Positions 36,348 to 47,703 of a stretch of DNA of 64,000 nucleotides are shown piece after piece; position 1 is the stretch's first letter; each line of letters opens with the position of its first letter. The notes below the pieces were generated by a model. That model was not told the DNA's origin and made no database searches. It was given only the letters and a program-made list of their open reading frames with translations. Source of the stretch: Deinandra increscens subsp. villosa (Eukaryota; Streptophyta; Magnoliopsida; Asterales; Asteraceae); NCBI GenBank assembly GCA_039602395.1, contig JBCNJP010000007.1, positions 122,546,957 to 122,610,956 of the forward strand, written 5' to 3'. Both the position numbers and the translations under genes were made by a program.

Positions 36348-38760
36348 TTAGTGTAATTAGAGATTTTATGTGACTTTCAAACAAGAATGCATGTTGTTTG
36401 AAGTTCATACTAACAGGAGATCCAAGGGGGCACCACCCCTGAGAGAAACGGGGTCCATGGGTGGCATCCCTTGGCATGGTCTAAGGGGTAGAGCCCCTGC
36501 AGGTCAACTTGAAAAAAAAATATTTTGAACAAATTGTTTCAAATTTCAATTTGGCCTGAAAATAAACTTATTATATAAATTCTGAACGACCAAATGTGAA
36601 ATTTAATTCAAAATTCAAAATTAGACAACTGCTATGTAGTTTTCTAATACGCTTCTGACTCCCATTTACAAACTCAAATTCCATACGCAATTCTTGAATG
36701 AAAATTCTGATTTTATCCGACTGAAAGTTCGGTATACCTAAATATTTCAATCTGAAAGTGTTATACACATTCTTATATTTATCCGGGTGTTCTCTATTGA
36801 ATCCAAAATTCCTCAACAAGGATTTTGTATTGATCTGATTTTGAGGATAATGGATTTGATTTCACGTGGTTTTTACTCTTGTTTTTAAATGCTTTTTCAC
36901 GTTAAAATTTTGTGCATCTTTATTGTCTTTAAAATTGTCTATTTATTTACATCCTCATTGGTTCATTTGGTTTAAGGAAAGTAAATAACGATAATTTCAC
37001 AATTCAGTTGTATACTATTTGTGATTAATTGCGTTTTTTCCCATCAAATCAAACCTAAAAAGTTTGAACACATTACTGAATAAAAAGACACAATTATATC
37101 AAACATAAGAAGTTAGAAACATTGTTGCAACTTGCAAGCAGGTTAGGCGAAATGTTTTAGTGAGTGAGATGCAGTGATAATTTTTCAAACCCAAACTGAA
37201 CATAAAACTATTTAACAAGTGTATAGATTTGTTTAACTACTAAATCGTCATATTTGTTTTTTTTTTTTTTTCTCAATCTTTTAATTAGAAAGTTACCACT
37301 CTTTACTACCAAACTATATTAATCCACATATTCAAAAATGACAAGAGCTATCATTGCCACATGAATCTGCAAAATTTAGGATCACACATAGTAAATGAAG
37401 TGTTATTTACCTAACTACAATGGTAAACTAAGATGTAGATAAAGTCCACATTATCTGAGATTGGAGATCTGAATTATTATGAATATATAAATGATGCGTA
37501 ACTATGAGCACCGCTTAAGGTAATCATATATATAAATATGTATGTATATTTATGTGTGTGCATTTGTGTAATATTTGCATAACTATTTAATTTTATACTT
37601 TTGTCTCCAAGTGCCATGTATCACATTCTCACCTTTCTTATGCTCATTAAGCTTTGTATAGTAAGTCACCTTTAACTAATTATGTATGTGACAAGTTAAT
37701 AAAAATTGTTTGTTTGGTCAATTTTTAAATTCAAATGAAGAATAAAAGAAACGTTAGAAACCTACTCATCTACCTCTAGAAGACAAATTAAAAATGCACA
37801 CCACCATCACTTTCTTGGCAAATCTTTAGAAGAAAAGAAAAAAAATAGCATATTGTCATCGAGTCACCGCTTACAATTTCTCTCTGGCTTTTTAGTCGAC
37901 ATTTTAATAGGCCCTAGATATAAAACCAAATTATATATGTTCTATAAATTTTGCGTCTTGTATGAGTATCCATTTAACTATTTTAATAGACCCTTGATTT
38001 AAAACCAAATTATATATGTTTTATAAATTTTGGGTCTCGTATCCATTTAACTTAAAGTGTTAGAAGTATATCCCTCCACGCAAAGTGAACTAAGCTATGG
38101 AGATTTGTTCTACACTTCTACCTGGGTATATTTTTTGTGTTTCAATTTTTATTTTAGTTATTGTAACAGATTCCTTTATTCAATACAAGCATCCATGTTT
38201 ATATGTTTCGGTTAATTTCTTTTTGTTAACATGTATACTAACATCAATATATATAGAGTGTCCAATTTGTGCTACTTTAAAATCATTTATGCACCATAAT
38301 CATATTGTCTTTATTTTACTAATTATTTTTTAGCTCATTTAGCCATATTAATATCCCAGATTCCAAACTATAATCATGTTTATATTAAAGATGCATTAAT
38401 TGGTAATTAGGTATCTTATTAGAATATCATACTAATTATTTCCCCCAATCTCTATTTGTTGTTTTATCATGGTGTTTTATAGGTGATTTGATATATAGTC
38501 TTTTTTTTTTAATTTTAAATGATCATGTTAATAATTGGCTATGGAGTATTAAGGGTTAAAAGCAGGGATTGATCAAAACTTCTCATATTGAATGAAGATG
38601 GAAATGTGATAAACCAAACGTCAAATATAATATACAAGTCTGTATTTTTTAAATTGTAACTTTTTACATTTTGGAATGTTGCCGTTTTTCTTTAATTCCA
38701 ATATCGTATCACATTTATTATAATATGTTATTATAAGTATTAATTTTTTTTTAAAATCCG
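36348..38760. other. intergenic, with a short GC-rich repeat and a tandem duplication
   Basis: At 36417-36510 a GC-rich segment (gggggcaccacccctgag ... ggggtagagcccctgcagg) resembles repeat DNA of unknown class. At about 37902-38052 a unit of roughly 75 bp (attttaatagrccctwgatwtaaaaccaaattatatatg...) occurs twice in tandem. No gene was seen. Confidence 0.4.
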
Positions 38761-38790
38761 CCCGTACGTGGCACGGGTATCAAAAACTAG
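38755..38790 (+). mobile_element. Helitron 3' terminus
   Basis: The hairpin CCCGTACGTGGCACGGG (38761-38777) is followed nine bases later by CTAG (38787-38790) and then T, which is the structure of a Helitron 3' end (hairpin, short spacer, CTRR, insertion before T). The left boundary (TC after A) was not located, so the extent is unknown. Confidence 0.6.
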
Positions 38791-38812
38791 TATATATATA
38801 TATATATATATT
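38791..38812. repeat. TA dinucleotide microsatellite
   Basis: About eleven uninterrupted TA units directly after the Helitron terminus. Confidence 0.9.
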
Positions 38813-40297
38813 TTATTATTGTCGGTCACAAACCCGAATATAGAACAATGTTTTATTAAATGAACATCGAAAAGAGGCTATTGACTTTTAGTTCGTTTTA
38901 GACCGGTAAAACGATTGAGGCATCGCCTGGTGCAAGTACAGTGTTACAATAAACGTCATGTTCAAGTTGAGGATCTTGTTGGTGGTGTCCCTATTTGGGG
39001 TAACCATGACACCTCTTAGACCATCGGTCTTTTGATTAAATGGTATTTGTGATGAGGGAAAGACTACGGACTGAATGATCACAAGATCAATTTTTTAGTT
39101 TAACAGATTTTTTACCCGGCCGCTTATATAATTGGTTTTTTATTAAAAAAATATTCAACTTGTGTAAATAGTGTTAATTGAAAATTAAAAAAATTACACA
39201 TCTTAAAAGTAGTTGTAAATTAGAATCCATTATTAATTTGTCTAGAAAACTTAATTTGTCTAGAAAACCGATTCATCACGGTGTGATTCGAAAGTCATGA
39301 TTTGTGCGAGACGTATGAGGTGTTTTTTGTTAGGTGAAAGGATAAATAATACTACTTTTCAACAAATTGGTTGTGGAGTCGGACACCAAAATAGTAGACG
39401 AAAAATAGAAGAGAGTGCCACGTAATAGTTTGATACCACGTAGATAGATGTGAACGCAAAGCAATCACAACCATGACGTCATGTCTTACGCAACCATAAT
39501 TCCACACGTCCTTCCGAGTTCCGACTTATTTGGTAATCTATCTGTGTTTCCTATCTTAAAAGATTCGAGGCAGCCGAATCAACTCATTCAGGTTTATATA
39601 TTTTTTTAATGGTTAAAATCATAACATCTATATTTTATAAGATTTTAATTAAAAGCGTTCTAAGCCATTTGTTCATTTACATATTCGTAATTTAACAAAA
39701 GTTAAAATTTAGAGTTTTATAAAATCATCCACATTTTCATTCTCGATCTCCATCTCTACTCATATTTACTTTTTTAAGTTCTTCATTTATGCGTATTTTT
39801 TTAGATTTAGATTCTTAAAAAGTAAACTACATACTGAAGAACCCGATTGAGCATAAAATTAAAAGCATTTTTATTTTACTTTTCAAATTTTAAAAATAAG
39901 ATATATATGCATAATCCGATGTGAACGCGCTCATTACCTTTTAGTTAGATAATTATCACTTTATCATCAAAATGACCCCTTAAAAACTTTGAAGTTTACG
40001 TTATAGCTCTTCATGTCATTCAATAAAGAAGTTATTTTAAAGTTCTTCATGTTAAAAACTAGTCGTATTCAAAGCGCTCTGTGAAAATTTTATATTCAAG
40101 CGTAAATTTAAATAAGAGCGTCACAACATTGTTTACAGATTTAAAGAAAATAAAGGTCATATTATATTTGTTCATGTTTAGTTTCATAGAGAAATTATAT
40201 TAAAACTTAGATAAAAATAATTACGTCATAATATTATACTTAAAGAAGAACATTGTGCAGGGAAAAAAAATAGAATTTAAAAACAGCTCGTAATAAT
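38813..40297. other. intergenic, nothing firm recognised
   Basis: AT-rich. A minus-strand open frame at 38888-39082 has ordered amino-acid composition but no recognised domain or gene context and may be part of a dispersed repeat. Confidence 0.35.
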
Positions 40298-40300
40298 TAA

Positions 40301-40496
40301 GGAGCTATTTGAAATACCCACTTACCACTTATCCGGCTAAGACATTTGATTTGCCACTTACTCACCTTCTTACCCGGTCAAAGCCACTTACCCACCCGTA
40401 TCACATCACTTACTCGGACAACCCCTTAGCAACCTCTTATCTAGTCAACAATTGCCTGGCTCGGCACTTACTCAGTAAGTGGTTTCAAACGGGACC
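40301..40496. mobile_element. short PIF/Harbinger-like MITE, 196 bp
   Basis: The left end is GGAGCTATTTGAAATACCC; the right end reverse-complemented is GGTCCCGTTTGAAACCACTT. TAA flanks both sides (40298-40300 and 40497-40499). The interior is made of cacttac-like words on one strand. Confidence 0.65.
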
Positions 40497-40588
40497 TAAG
40501 GTGTCATAAAATAGGCATTAGAAATACGAAATCAAAATCATATATAGAAAAGTAGTATAAGTATATCGTACTTAACTCAGATTAGTTA

Positions 40589-40860
40589 TGTAATATCCCA
40601 GGTAAATCTCACATTGACTGTAAATAGGAAAGATTCCTGGTTTATAAAAAAAAACCATGCCTCACACATCATCAACACGCTTTTGGCCGCATTAGCTATG
40701 GCTGAGAGGGGAACTTCACAGTTATGTGTGTTAGAATAACAACAATCTAAGGATAGGTGACCTCCGTGAAAGTTTTTCACTCGGGCAACCAAAAACAAGT
40801 CTGTGAGCTACTCGTGGACAGAGCGGACAATACTGATGGTTTGAGAGGCCAGATGTTACA
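40589..40860 (+). mobile_element. solo LTR of a Cassandra-type TRIM retrotransposon carrying a 5S rRNA-like segment
   Basis: The 272-bp unit begins TGTAATATCCCAGG, ends GATGTTACA and is flanked by AGTTA on both sides (40584-40588 and 40861-40865), a perfect 5-bp duplication. From about 40706 to 40795 it reads aacttcacagttatgtgtg ... aaggataggtgacctccgtg aaagt, which is a diverged copy of the plant 5S rRNA region with box A and box C (normally actccgcagttaagcgtg ... aggatgggtgacctcctggg aagt). A 5S-like Pol III promoter inside the LTR is the defining trait of Cassandra. No internal domain or second LTR is present. Confidence 0.85.
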
Positions 40861-40976
40861 AGTTATGAATAAAATATACATATAAATACAACTCGTCTTT
40901 GTTTTGAATAAATTTACGCCAAAACATAGATAAAATAACACATCATAATATTTTAAAATTTTTATAAGAGCACTTA

Positions 40977-41260
40977 TATAGCATGTTTTTATAATCATCA
41001 TTGAAAAATCTGTCATTTTTTTAATATAGCAATATTATACGCACTAATAAAGATAAAAAAAATATTTGATTTTATAATGTGTTTTTTTTTAATTTATAAA
41101 TTTATTTTAGTTTTAAAATATAGCATGTTTTTATAATCATCAGTGAAAAATCTGTCATTTTTTTAATATAGCAATATTATACGCACTAATAAAGATAAAA
41201 AAAATATTTGATTTTATAATGTGTTTTTTTTTAATTTATAAATTTATTTTAGTTTTAAAA
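40977..41260. repeat. tandem duplication, 2 x 142 bp
   Basis: Copies at 40977-41118 and 41119-41260 are almost identical; the visible difference is catcatt against catcagt. The near identity implies a recent event. Confidence 0.9.
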
Positions 41261-41449
41261 AGTCAATGGATTTGTATTTATCGAAATAAATTAACATTTA
41301 TTTAATTGTTTTTATTCACATTAGATATTACCGTAACTGAAGGTTAATGACTTGTAATAAATCTTAGCCTTAATCTATTTAATTAACGCATCAAATATGT
41401 TCTTACGGTTTTTAGGTAGGATGGGTTCGCACCGAAATCATGCTCTCCA

Positions 41450-41560
41450 TATTTTTTTCCTTGAACAACAAATTTTTCTACCAAATACAATTAACATTGC
41501 ACTTGTAAGGATTTGAACATTCATCAATACATGAAGGGCAATCATCATTAGTAAACTTCT
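41450..41560 (-). repeat. SINE fragment, reverse orientation
   Basis: The minus strand ends aaaaatttgttgttcaagg followed by A-rich sequence, the same tail as the SINE at 13507-13713. Upstream, atgttcaaatcc is a decayed box B. Confidence 0.45.
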
Positions 41561-42927
41561 TTAATTTTTTAGTTTTGTAAAATTTCAAGTGATTCGTCAA
41601 CATACTTTAATCTAAAAAGATAACACTTTCAAAAACATCATCCGATAAATTACCAAGAATAAAACCTACATCTCGAAACATTTACAAATTTTTCCATTAT
41701 ATTTATTTGAGTAAACTAAAAATAGCAACATATATGTAGTTTAATGTTTGATATTGCCGTGGTGATGTGGTGTCAAAAAGTTGTTGGGGGTTTATCTTAT
41801 ATTATACCGACATCAATTTACGTATTTTAATTCAACGTAATAAAATTTATCATAAAATAGTAAACGACGAAGTGAAACGTTTTTAACAAGTTTAGTAATC
41901 TAATTAGAACGTGTTATTATATAATTACCGATATAAATTAAAGGGGTTTTTACATATATCCCCTTCGTAAAGACACTTTATTACATATATACCCAAAGAT
42001 AAACTTTAATTACATACAAGTGGGTCGACCCGCGCGCTGCCGCGGAGCCGACCCGTTTAAAAAGGGCGATTAGGGAGCCGACCCTTTTTTTGATCTAAAT
42101 AAACCAAGACAATGAAATAGCTAATCGGACTATTTTAGAAAGTCGTTTAGCAAAACAATTAAATATTCAACCACCTAAAAAAGATCAAGCTTACTATCAA
42201 CATTGAAGAAACATATAAAATCTGATGATTTGAATATAAAACATTATAAAGCAGAACATAAAATGAAATGACCTTAATCATATTTCCGGGTTTCAAGCTT
42301 TCCCTCTCTCATTACCATTTTCTTCACCGTCTTTCATTTAAGAATACACCATTGCTCTTGTCATGAACCTAAAAAAAAGAACATAAACTAAGCCGTACAA
42401 TTGTATTTTAAAAAATAACACTTAACACCTCATCAATACCCCACCCACTTGTCCAGATTAGATGTTGCGACCTACGAAAAAGATACGATTGTATGTTAGG
42501 TTGCCATAAAAAAGAAATCCATAGCAAAGTCAATTATATTTTAAAGTGGCTCTCAAACCTTTTTAACATCTGATCAGTCAATTGAAAAGGTGTTCTTTTC
42601 TTCTATTTGAAAATCATAAGGAAGTACACAGAGTCATGAAATTTCAAATGCCAATTAACAAAACTAATACAAATACCAATTTACCACTACTTATCTTGAA
42701 TTCAAAATCACCATGGGTGAGGGTCGAAACGAATTTCAAACAAAAGATACGAACATAAAAGAAATATATATGAAGCTTTGTTTCTTCCATATAGATGAAA
42801 AAATCTTACTATGAAGCAACAAAAGGACATATTCAAAGTTGATAATTCATGCACCCGTAATCGTTTTCACTTACTCATTGACCGAACGATTCACGCCATC
42901 CAAATACTACACCAATGAAGTCTTTAC

Positions 42928-43281
42928 AGGAATGATCTTGTCCCCCATCTGATCAATAATAGCTACAATAAAGAGTCAATGTGTCTTCAAATGATATATC
43001 AATTACCTCAAAAAATGTAGATGAATCCCGTATGCCGTATGGTTGATAAAAAAACATGAACTATATTCTACAATCTACATAACTTGCCCGAATTCATATA
43101 AGAAAAACAACAAAAAAGGTAACTTCAAATAATATGAAGAATATACCTGATGAGCCAACCAATGATTCCCCATCCTCCAACAATATAGGTAACTTCTTAT
43201 ATTTTGACCATTTGATTTCCTTCTTACTTAACGGGTTCACCTCCACAACTTTGTATGGTACATCATAATAATCCACGAACA
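42928..43281 (-). pseudogene. captured fragment of a glutathione S-transferase-like gene (prostaglandin E synthase 2 type)
   Basis: Exon A (43147-43281) reads FVDYYDVPYKVVEVNPLSKK, EIKWSKYKKLPILLEDGESL and VGSS. Exon B (42928-42962) reads AIIDQMGDKIIP. They join in frame across an intron with intact gt and ag (SS-AIIDQ). This is the thioredoxin-fold N-terminal region of plant mPGES-2-like GSTs, which normally read ...CPFCNKVKAFLDYYDIPYKVVEVNPxxKKEIKWSxYKKVPI.... The upstream exon with the CPFC active site and the downstream helical domain were not found, so no enzyme can be made. It lies inside the Pack-MULE 41943-46055, which explains the partial structure. Confidence 0.85.
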
Positions 43282-43489
43282 CTGACAAACCAATTAAAAC
43301 TCCGACATCCTAAGTTTATCACCAACTTGCTTCCACATGTAGTCGATGGTGGCAAGGTACCTATTCGGCTAGTGCTCACAAAGCATTTTCCAAATAAGCA
43401 TTATAGCGCGGTATGCCACTGCTTTTGTATCGAACATTCATCGGTTTGGGTTAATTTTAATATGAAACATGTTTTTATTAGTAAAGTAC

Positions 43490-43622
43490 CTGATTTTGAT
43501 TTTTCTTCTTGCATACATAAGCTCCAATTCATTTTGATCTGTTAGAGAAAGTTCAAAGGAATCACCAGATGCATCAATAGTGTGACATTCCTTAAAAACC
43601 TTAACAACCATATAGATATACA
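43490..43622 (-). pseudogene. unidentified exon-like frame inside the Pack-MULE
   Basis: The minus strand reads KVFKECHTIDASGDSFELSL, then TDQNELELMYARRKIKI, followed by a plausible donor (cag|gtactt). It looks like coding sequence by composition but I do not recognise its parent. It may come from a second captured gene, since it lies directly upstream of the GST-like exon and does not match that family. Confidence 0.35.
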
Positions 43623-44317
43623 CATTCAAATCAATTTAACTATTTACCAATGTTAGCATTGAAACAATATGAACATTATTTTAGATACTTCAACACATAA
43701 TCAAACGATGAAAGTTTCATAAAATTTAAAGCAAATATACTTTTACCTTTGATGTACCTCCTCCCCAATCATTCTTATAGATATACTCATTCAAATATAA
43801 TTTAACTATCCATTAAGTTTTGACTCAAACATCCTTTTTCCACGCTAGAGAACCAATTTGAAGGGACTGTTACAACATTTCCCCATTAAGAATTATAGGT
43901 CAGATGTGTTAAAAAAAAGAAATGGTAGAAAAGGAAACGGCACATATGCATGCTTTACAAACCATGTAACAAAGCTTTGAGAATGTGTATGGGATGACGC
44001 ATGACCTAATCAGCTTGAAAACCAAAGACCCAATCTTTACATATACTTTTCATTTGAAAGCAAGAATCCAAAATTCATGAAATTTTAAAGTGATATCTCT
44101 GCTATTAAGCACAATAGTACCTTAGATGAAACTACTTGTCCAATAGCGAACATCGATACCCAAAGGTCTACAATCTCGAACCAAGACCTACAATGATTTA
44201 ACAAACACAAAAATGTCATGAACCAAAGCCAATTTGCGAGAAAGATTACATTTTATCGAACACTCTTAGGGCAAAACTATAGATAAACGCTAGAGTCAAG
44301 AAATAGGTCAAACAAAA

Positions 44318-44760
44318 TCATAAAGAATTCATGGAATTCTTAGAGTAAAGTTGCAAGAAATGAATACCTGGTAAGCAAAGAAGAATATTTGTACTCATCG
44401 GAAACCTAGACCTTGAACTCTCCCCTATCAAAGATGTTAAGAGAGATAAAGAGAGAAGTGCTTTAGAGAGGGAACTTGTTGAAGAAGATGAAGCCGTGTG
44501 AACATCCACCACCGATCAAGCTCGGTCGACCAAATCTACTTTAGATCTGCGGCGATGAAACAATATTCTGGCCAGTTCATCAGATTCATCATCGGCGACT
44601 GAGGCGAAGGAACGAAACCTCACACAGCCACGGCGTCCGACGATTCCGTTTGCTCGGGATTTACCCCAATGAGAGAAAACGGTAACATCCAAGAAGAAGA
44701 GATGGAGGCATGGCGGATGGAGAGGCATGGTTGAAGGAGCAGGTTTTGATCTTGATAGGT
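44318..44760 (-). pseudogene. GC-rich exon-like block inside the Pack-MULE, unidentified
   Basis: One frame on the minus strand runs from about 44728 to 44360, interrupted only by a TGA at about 44514-44516. It is serine/leucine-rich (TASSSSTSSLSKALLSLSLL) and ends at a donor-like cag|gtattc. It resembles a first exon with an organelle-targeting-like composition. No parent gene can be named. Confidence 0.3.
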
Positions 44761-46079
44761 AATGGAAACGTGGGTTAGGAAAAGAGCAGGTGGGTATGGG
44801 CGCTGGTTATCAAAAAGTACTCAAAAACGTGGGTGAGGAACCAACAAATAAAAACACCCTTAAAGTTAGCTAAAACTACAAAATTGACATTGAAATATAA
44901 TGTGCATTAACATGGAATCCCTGATTTTCTGGTAACCTATCTTATGAAAACAGCCTCAAACTTATGAAAAATTACAAACATGCCATATATGCATTAGGGA
45001 CTTGTACACTATGTTTTGAAAATAATACCATAAGTTGTCTTATGTTTATATAGGATAATATCCCCTTTTTACATTAATTTACTTATTTACCCTTTCAAAT
45101 TTAAAAAAAGAAAAGAAATAATATTAATAAATTATGACTCTATTAAAATCCCTATTAACCTTTTCCTATCTGAAACACCGTATCAGAAAAATGAAATGTC
45201 TCTAAGATGGCAACCTATCTTCTTCGACATCATCTCGTCGGCTACCTCCTCTCTTTCGGCGACATCTTCTCACCCGAATACCTCCTTTCGTTAGGCCGCC
45301 TATCTCCCCAACCTAGCCGTCCTCCTTTCGTCAGGCGACCTATCTTTTCAACCTAGGCGACATGGATAAATTGAAACGAAGGGAACCGACAGGAATCGGC
45401 GGCGACGGTGACGGAATCGGTTTAAATCCGGGTTTTCAACGTACATACAGTAGTTTGCATTCGAGAAATGAAAGTACGGTGGCTAGAATAATGCCACGAA
45501 CAATGTCACCGTCGATTATAAGAACACGACAACTCTGGATTTGGATAAACTGACGGTGACTCAGTGGCTACAATCGTCATAGCAAGCAAGTGAAATGTTT
45601 ATGAACTTATTAGCCTTAAGATTTGGGAATAATTGTGGAGTAGGAAGCACCATCTATTTCTTCACTTAGAAATTCAACAATTTAGCAATCGAATTAGATT
45701 AAAAAAAGGGAAAGAAAGGAGTAATAGAAATGGGCAGTTCATAAATATTGAGCAGGCTACCCAGAACCTCAATCGGTGGTGCAGGATGTAGCCATGTAGG
45801 TGTCAATGTGTTTATCTCTGGAGCCTTTAATCGTGATTGTATGAAATTCTTAGAAGAAAATTTGTAATTCATAATAATGAGGAAAAAATATGTAAATACT
45901 CATTAAGGGTATAATAGTCATTTAATAAGTTTTTTTAAATTAATTGGATAAATATGTAATACATATGGTTTAGGAAGGGGATATATGTAATTAAAGGTTT
46001 AGGCTTGGGTATATATAATAAAGTAACTTAGTAAGGATATATATGTAAATACCCCTAAATTAAACATTAAGTTATATGC

Positions 46080-46300
46080 TTTTACCAAACGGGATTTGTC
46101 TCAATGGCATGTGGATGATGGTAAGAGTTTGGGGACATCGAGGTTTTAAGTTCAAACACGATTCATGGGGTTTTTTCTAAGTTGTGGGTTTTCTCCTTGA
46201 TGGTGTTTCTTGGTGAGTAAAGCCTAGAGTGTCAAATCCAGTATTGACGGTTAAATCCCGTCCTAAAAAGACTCACCTAGATATTAAAGATTTGAAAATA
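46080..46300 (+). repeat. SINE-like sequence
   Basis: A tctcaatggcatgtgg word (box A-like) is followed by ggttttaagttcaaac (box B-like) and an A/T-rich tail. It lies directly to the right of the Pack-MULE. Weak evidence. Confidence 0.35.
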
Positions 46301-46384
46301 GTTCCAAACTTTGTTTAAAAAAAAGTCATATGCTACTTTTGACATTAACCCATTATTATCGTGTGTATATGGTTATAAAAATAA

Positions 46385-47514
46385 GAGTAAATTACATATT
46401 TTGTCCTTTAACTTTACCCGTTTTGCAACTTTTGTCCTTTATCTTTTTTTGTTACATTCTTTGTCCTTTAACTTTTTTTTTCTTTCACCTTTTGTCTTTT
46501 TAACGGATTCCGTTAAAATCCACCGTTAAGTCAAGGGTATTTTTGTCGTTTTACTTTTTTTGGGTAGAAAAAATTACATATTTTGTCCTTTAACTTTGTC
46601 TGTTTTGCAATTTTTATCCTTTATCTTTTATTGTTACATTCTCTATCCTTTAACTTTTTTATTCTTTCACTTTTTGTCCTTTTTAACAGATTCTATCAAA
46701 ATCCACCGTTAAGTCAAGGGTATTTTTGTATATTTACTCTTTAGGGGTATTTATTATACTTAAATAAAGAGGAAGGGTGTATTATGTAAATCTATAATTT
46801 TTTCCTTTATCACCTCACCCACACCCTAACCTTAAACCATCACCGGTGAAAACCACACCCCCACTGTCGATAGGTCGGCGACATCCCATCGAACACTGTC
46901 GACGACCCTCCGGCGACCTCCCATCGACCTGACATCGGGTTTGTCAGGGGTGGTCGTCGGTGAAGCAGGTGGCCTGGTGACCGCCGGCGTTTGGCGAGGA
47001 GACGGTGGAGGGTCGTCGGAGGTTTGGTCAGGGCAGAGAGGGCTCGGAGATGGGAGGCCGTCGAAAGTTCGACATGGAAATAGGAGAGGGGGAGGGGGGA
47101 TCGATGTTGCCTTCTCTCTGAAACGGAAGTGGGGGTGGGTGGGGGTGGGGTGATAAAAAAGTAAAAAGACAAAAATACTCTTGACTTAACGGTGAATTTT
47201 TACGGAATCTGTTAAAAAGGACAAAAAGTGAAAGAATAAAAAAGTTAAAGGATAAATAATGTAACAATAAAAGATAAAGGATAAAAATTGCAAAACAGAC
47301 AAAGTTAAAGGACAAAATATGTAATTTTTTCTACCATAAAAATTAAAAAGACAAAAATACCCTTGACTTAACGGTGGATTTTAACGGAATCCGTTAAAAA
47401 GGACAAAAGGTGAAAGAAAAAAAAAAGTTAAAGGACAAAGAGTGTAACAAAAAAAGATAAAGGACAAAAGTTGCAAAACGGGTAAAGTTAAAGGACAAAA
47501 TATGTAATTTACTC
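46385..47514. mobile_element. Mutator-like element with about 350-bp inverted arms, each internally duplicated
   Basis: The ends are GAGTAAATTACATATTTTG and its exact inverse. A perfect 9-bp duplication TAAAAATAA flanks it (46376-46384 and 47515-47523). Each arm has two tandem units of about 180 bp, each starting aaattacatattttgtcc and ending ccaccgttaagtcaagggtatttttgt, so the termini are nested (unit-unit ... tinu-tinu). The centre (46800-47150) is GC-rich, with gtcggcgac/ccggcgacc words, and gives overlapping open frames that look like artefacts or captured DNA. A transcript through the whole would form a very long duplex. Confidence 0.87.
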
Positions 47515-47703
47515 TAAAAATAACATTTCTACAAAGTTATCAAATTATCCCTTCTTATTATAGCTAAAGATTGAAATATTTTTGGTGAACTTGACATTTC
47601 GTTTAAAGAAATAATTGTACTCTTATTTGATGAATAGTTTGTGGTAAAACCACAATTGCCACCACTAAATCCTTATGGTGAAATCTATTTTTTTTAAGTC
47701 TAA

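Larger units (their letters stand above)
41943..46055. mobile_element. Pack-MULE: Mutator-like element carrying captured host-gene exons, 4.1 kb
   Basis: The left terminus GGGGTTTTTACATATAT and the right terminus, reverse-complemented GGGGTATTTACATATAT, continue as matching inverted repeats for about 80 bp (shared words cactttatta/tactttatta, atatacccaa, ctttaattacat). A perfect 9-bp duplication TAAATTAAA flanks the element (41934-41942 and 46056-46064), diagnostic of Mutator-type transposition. No MURA transposase was seen. Instead, the interior contains exon fragments with splice sites (42928-43281, minus), another exon-like frame (about 43490-43620) and GC-rich coding-like blocks (44320-44760 minus, 45180-45560 plus) typical of captured gene DNA. 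The GC-rich palindrome cccgcgcgctgccgcgg sits just inside the left repeat. Confidence 0.88.

Noticed and set aside
43255..43545. Plus-strand 96-codon frame
   Set aside because: It runs antisense across the captured GST exon; the minus strand explains the conservation and splice sites.
46840..47315. Open frames of 110, 70 and 95 codons
   Set aside because: They lie in the GC-rich centre and arm of the MULE 46385-47514, overlap on both strands and show no family motif.
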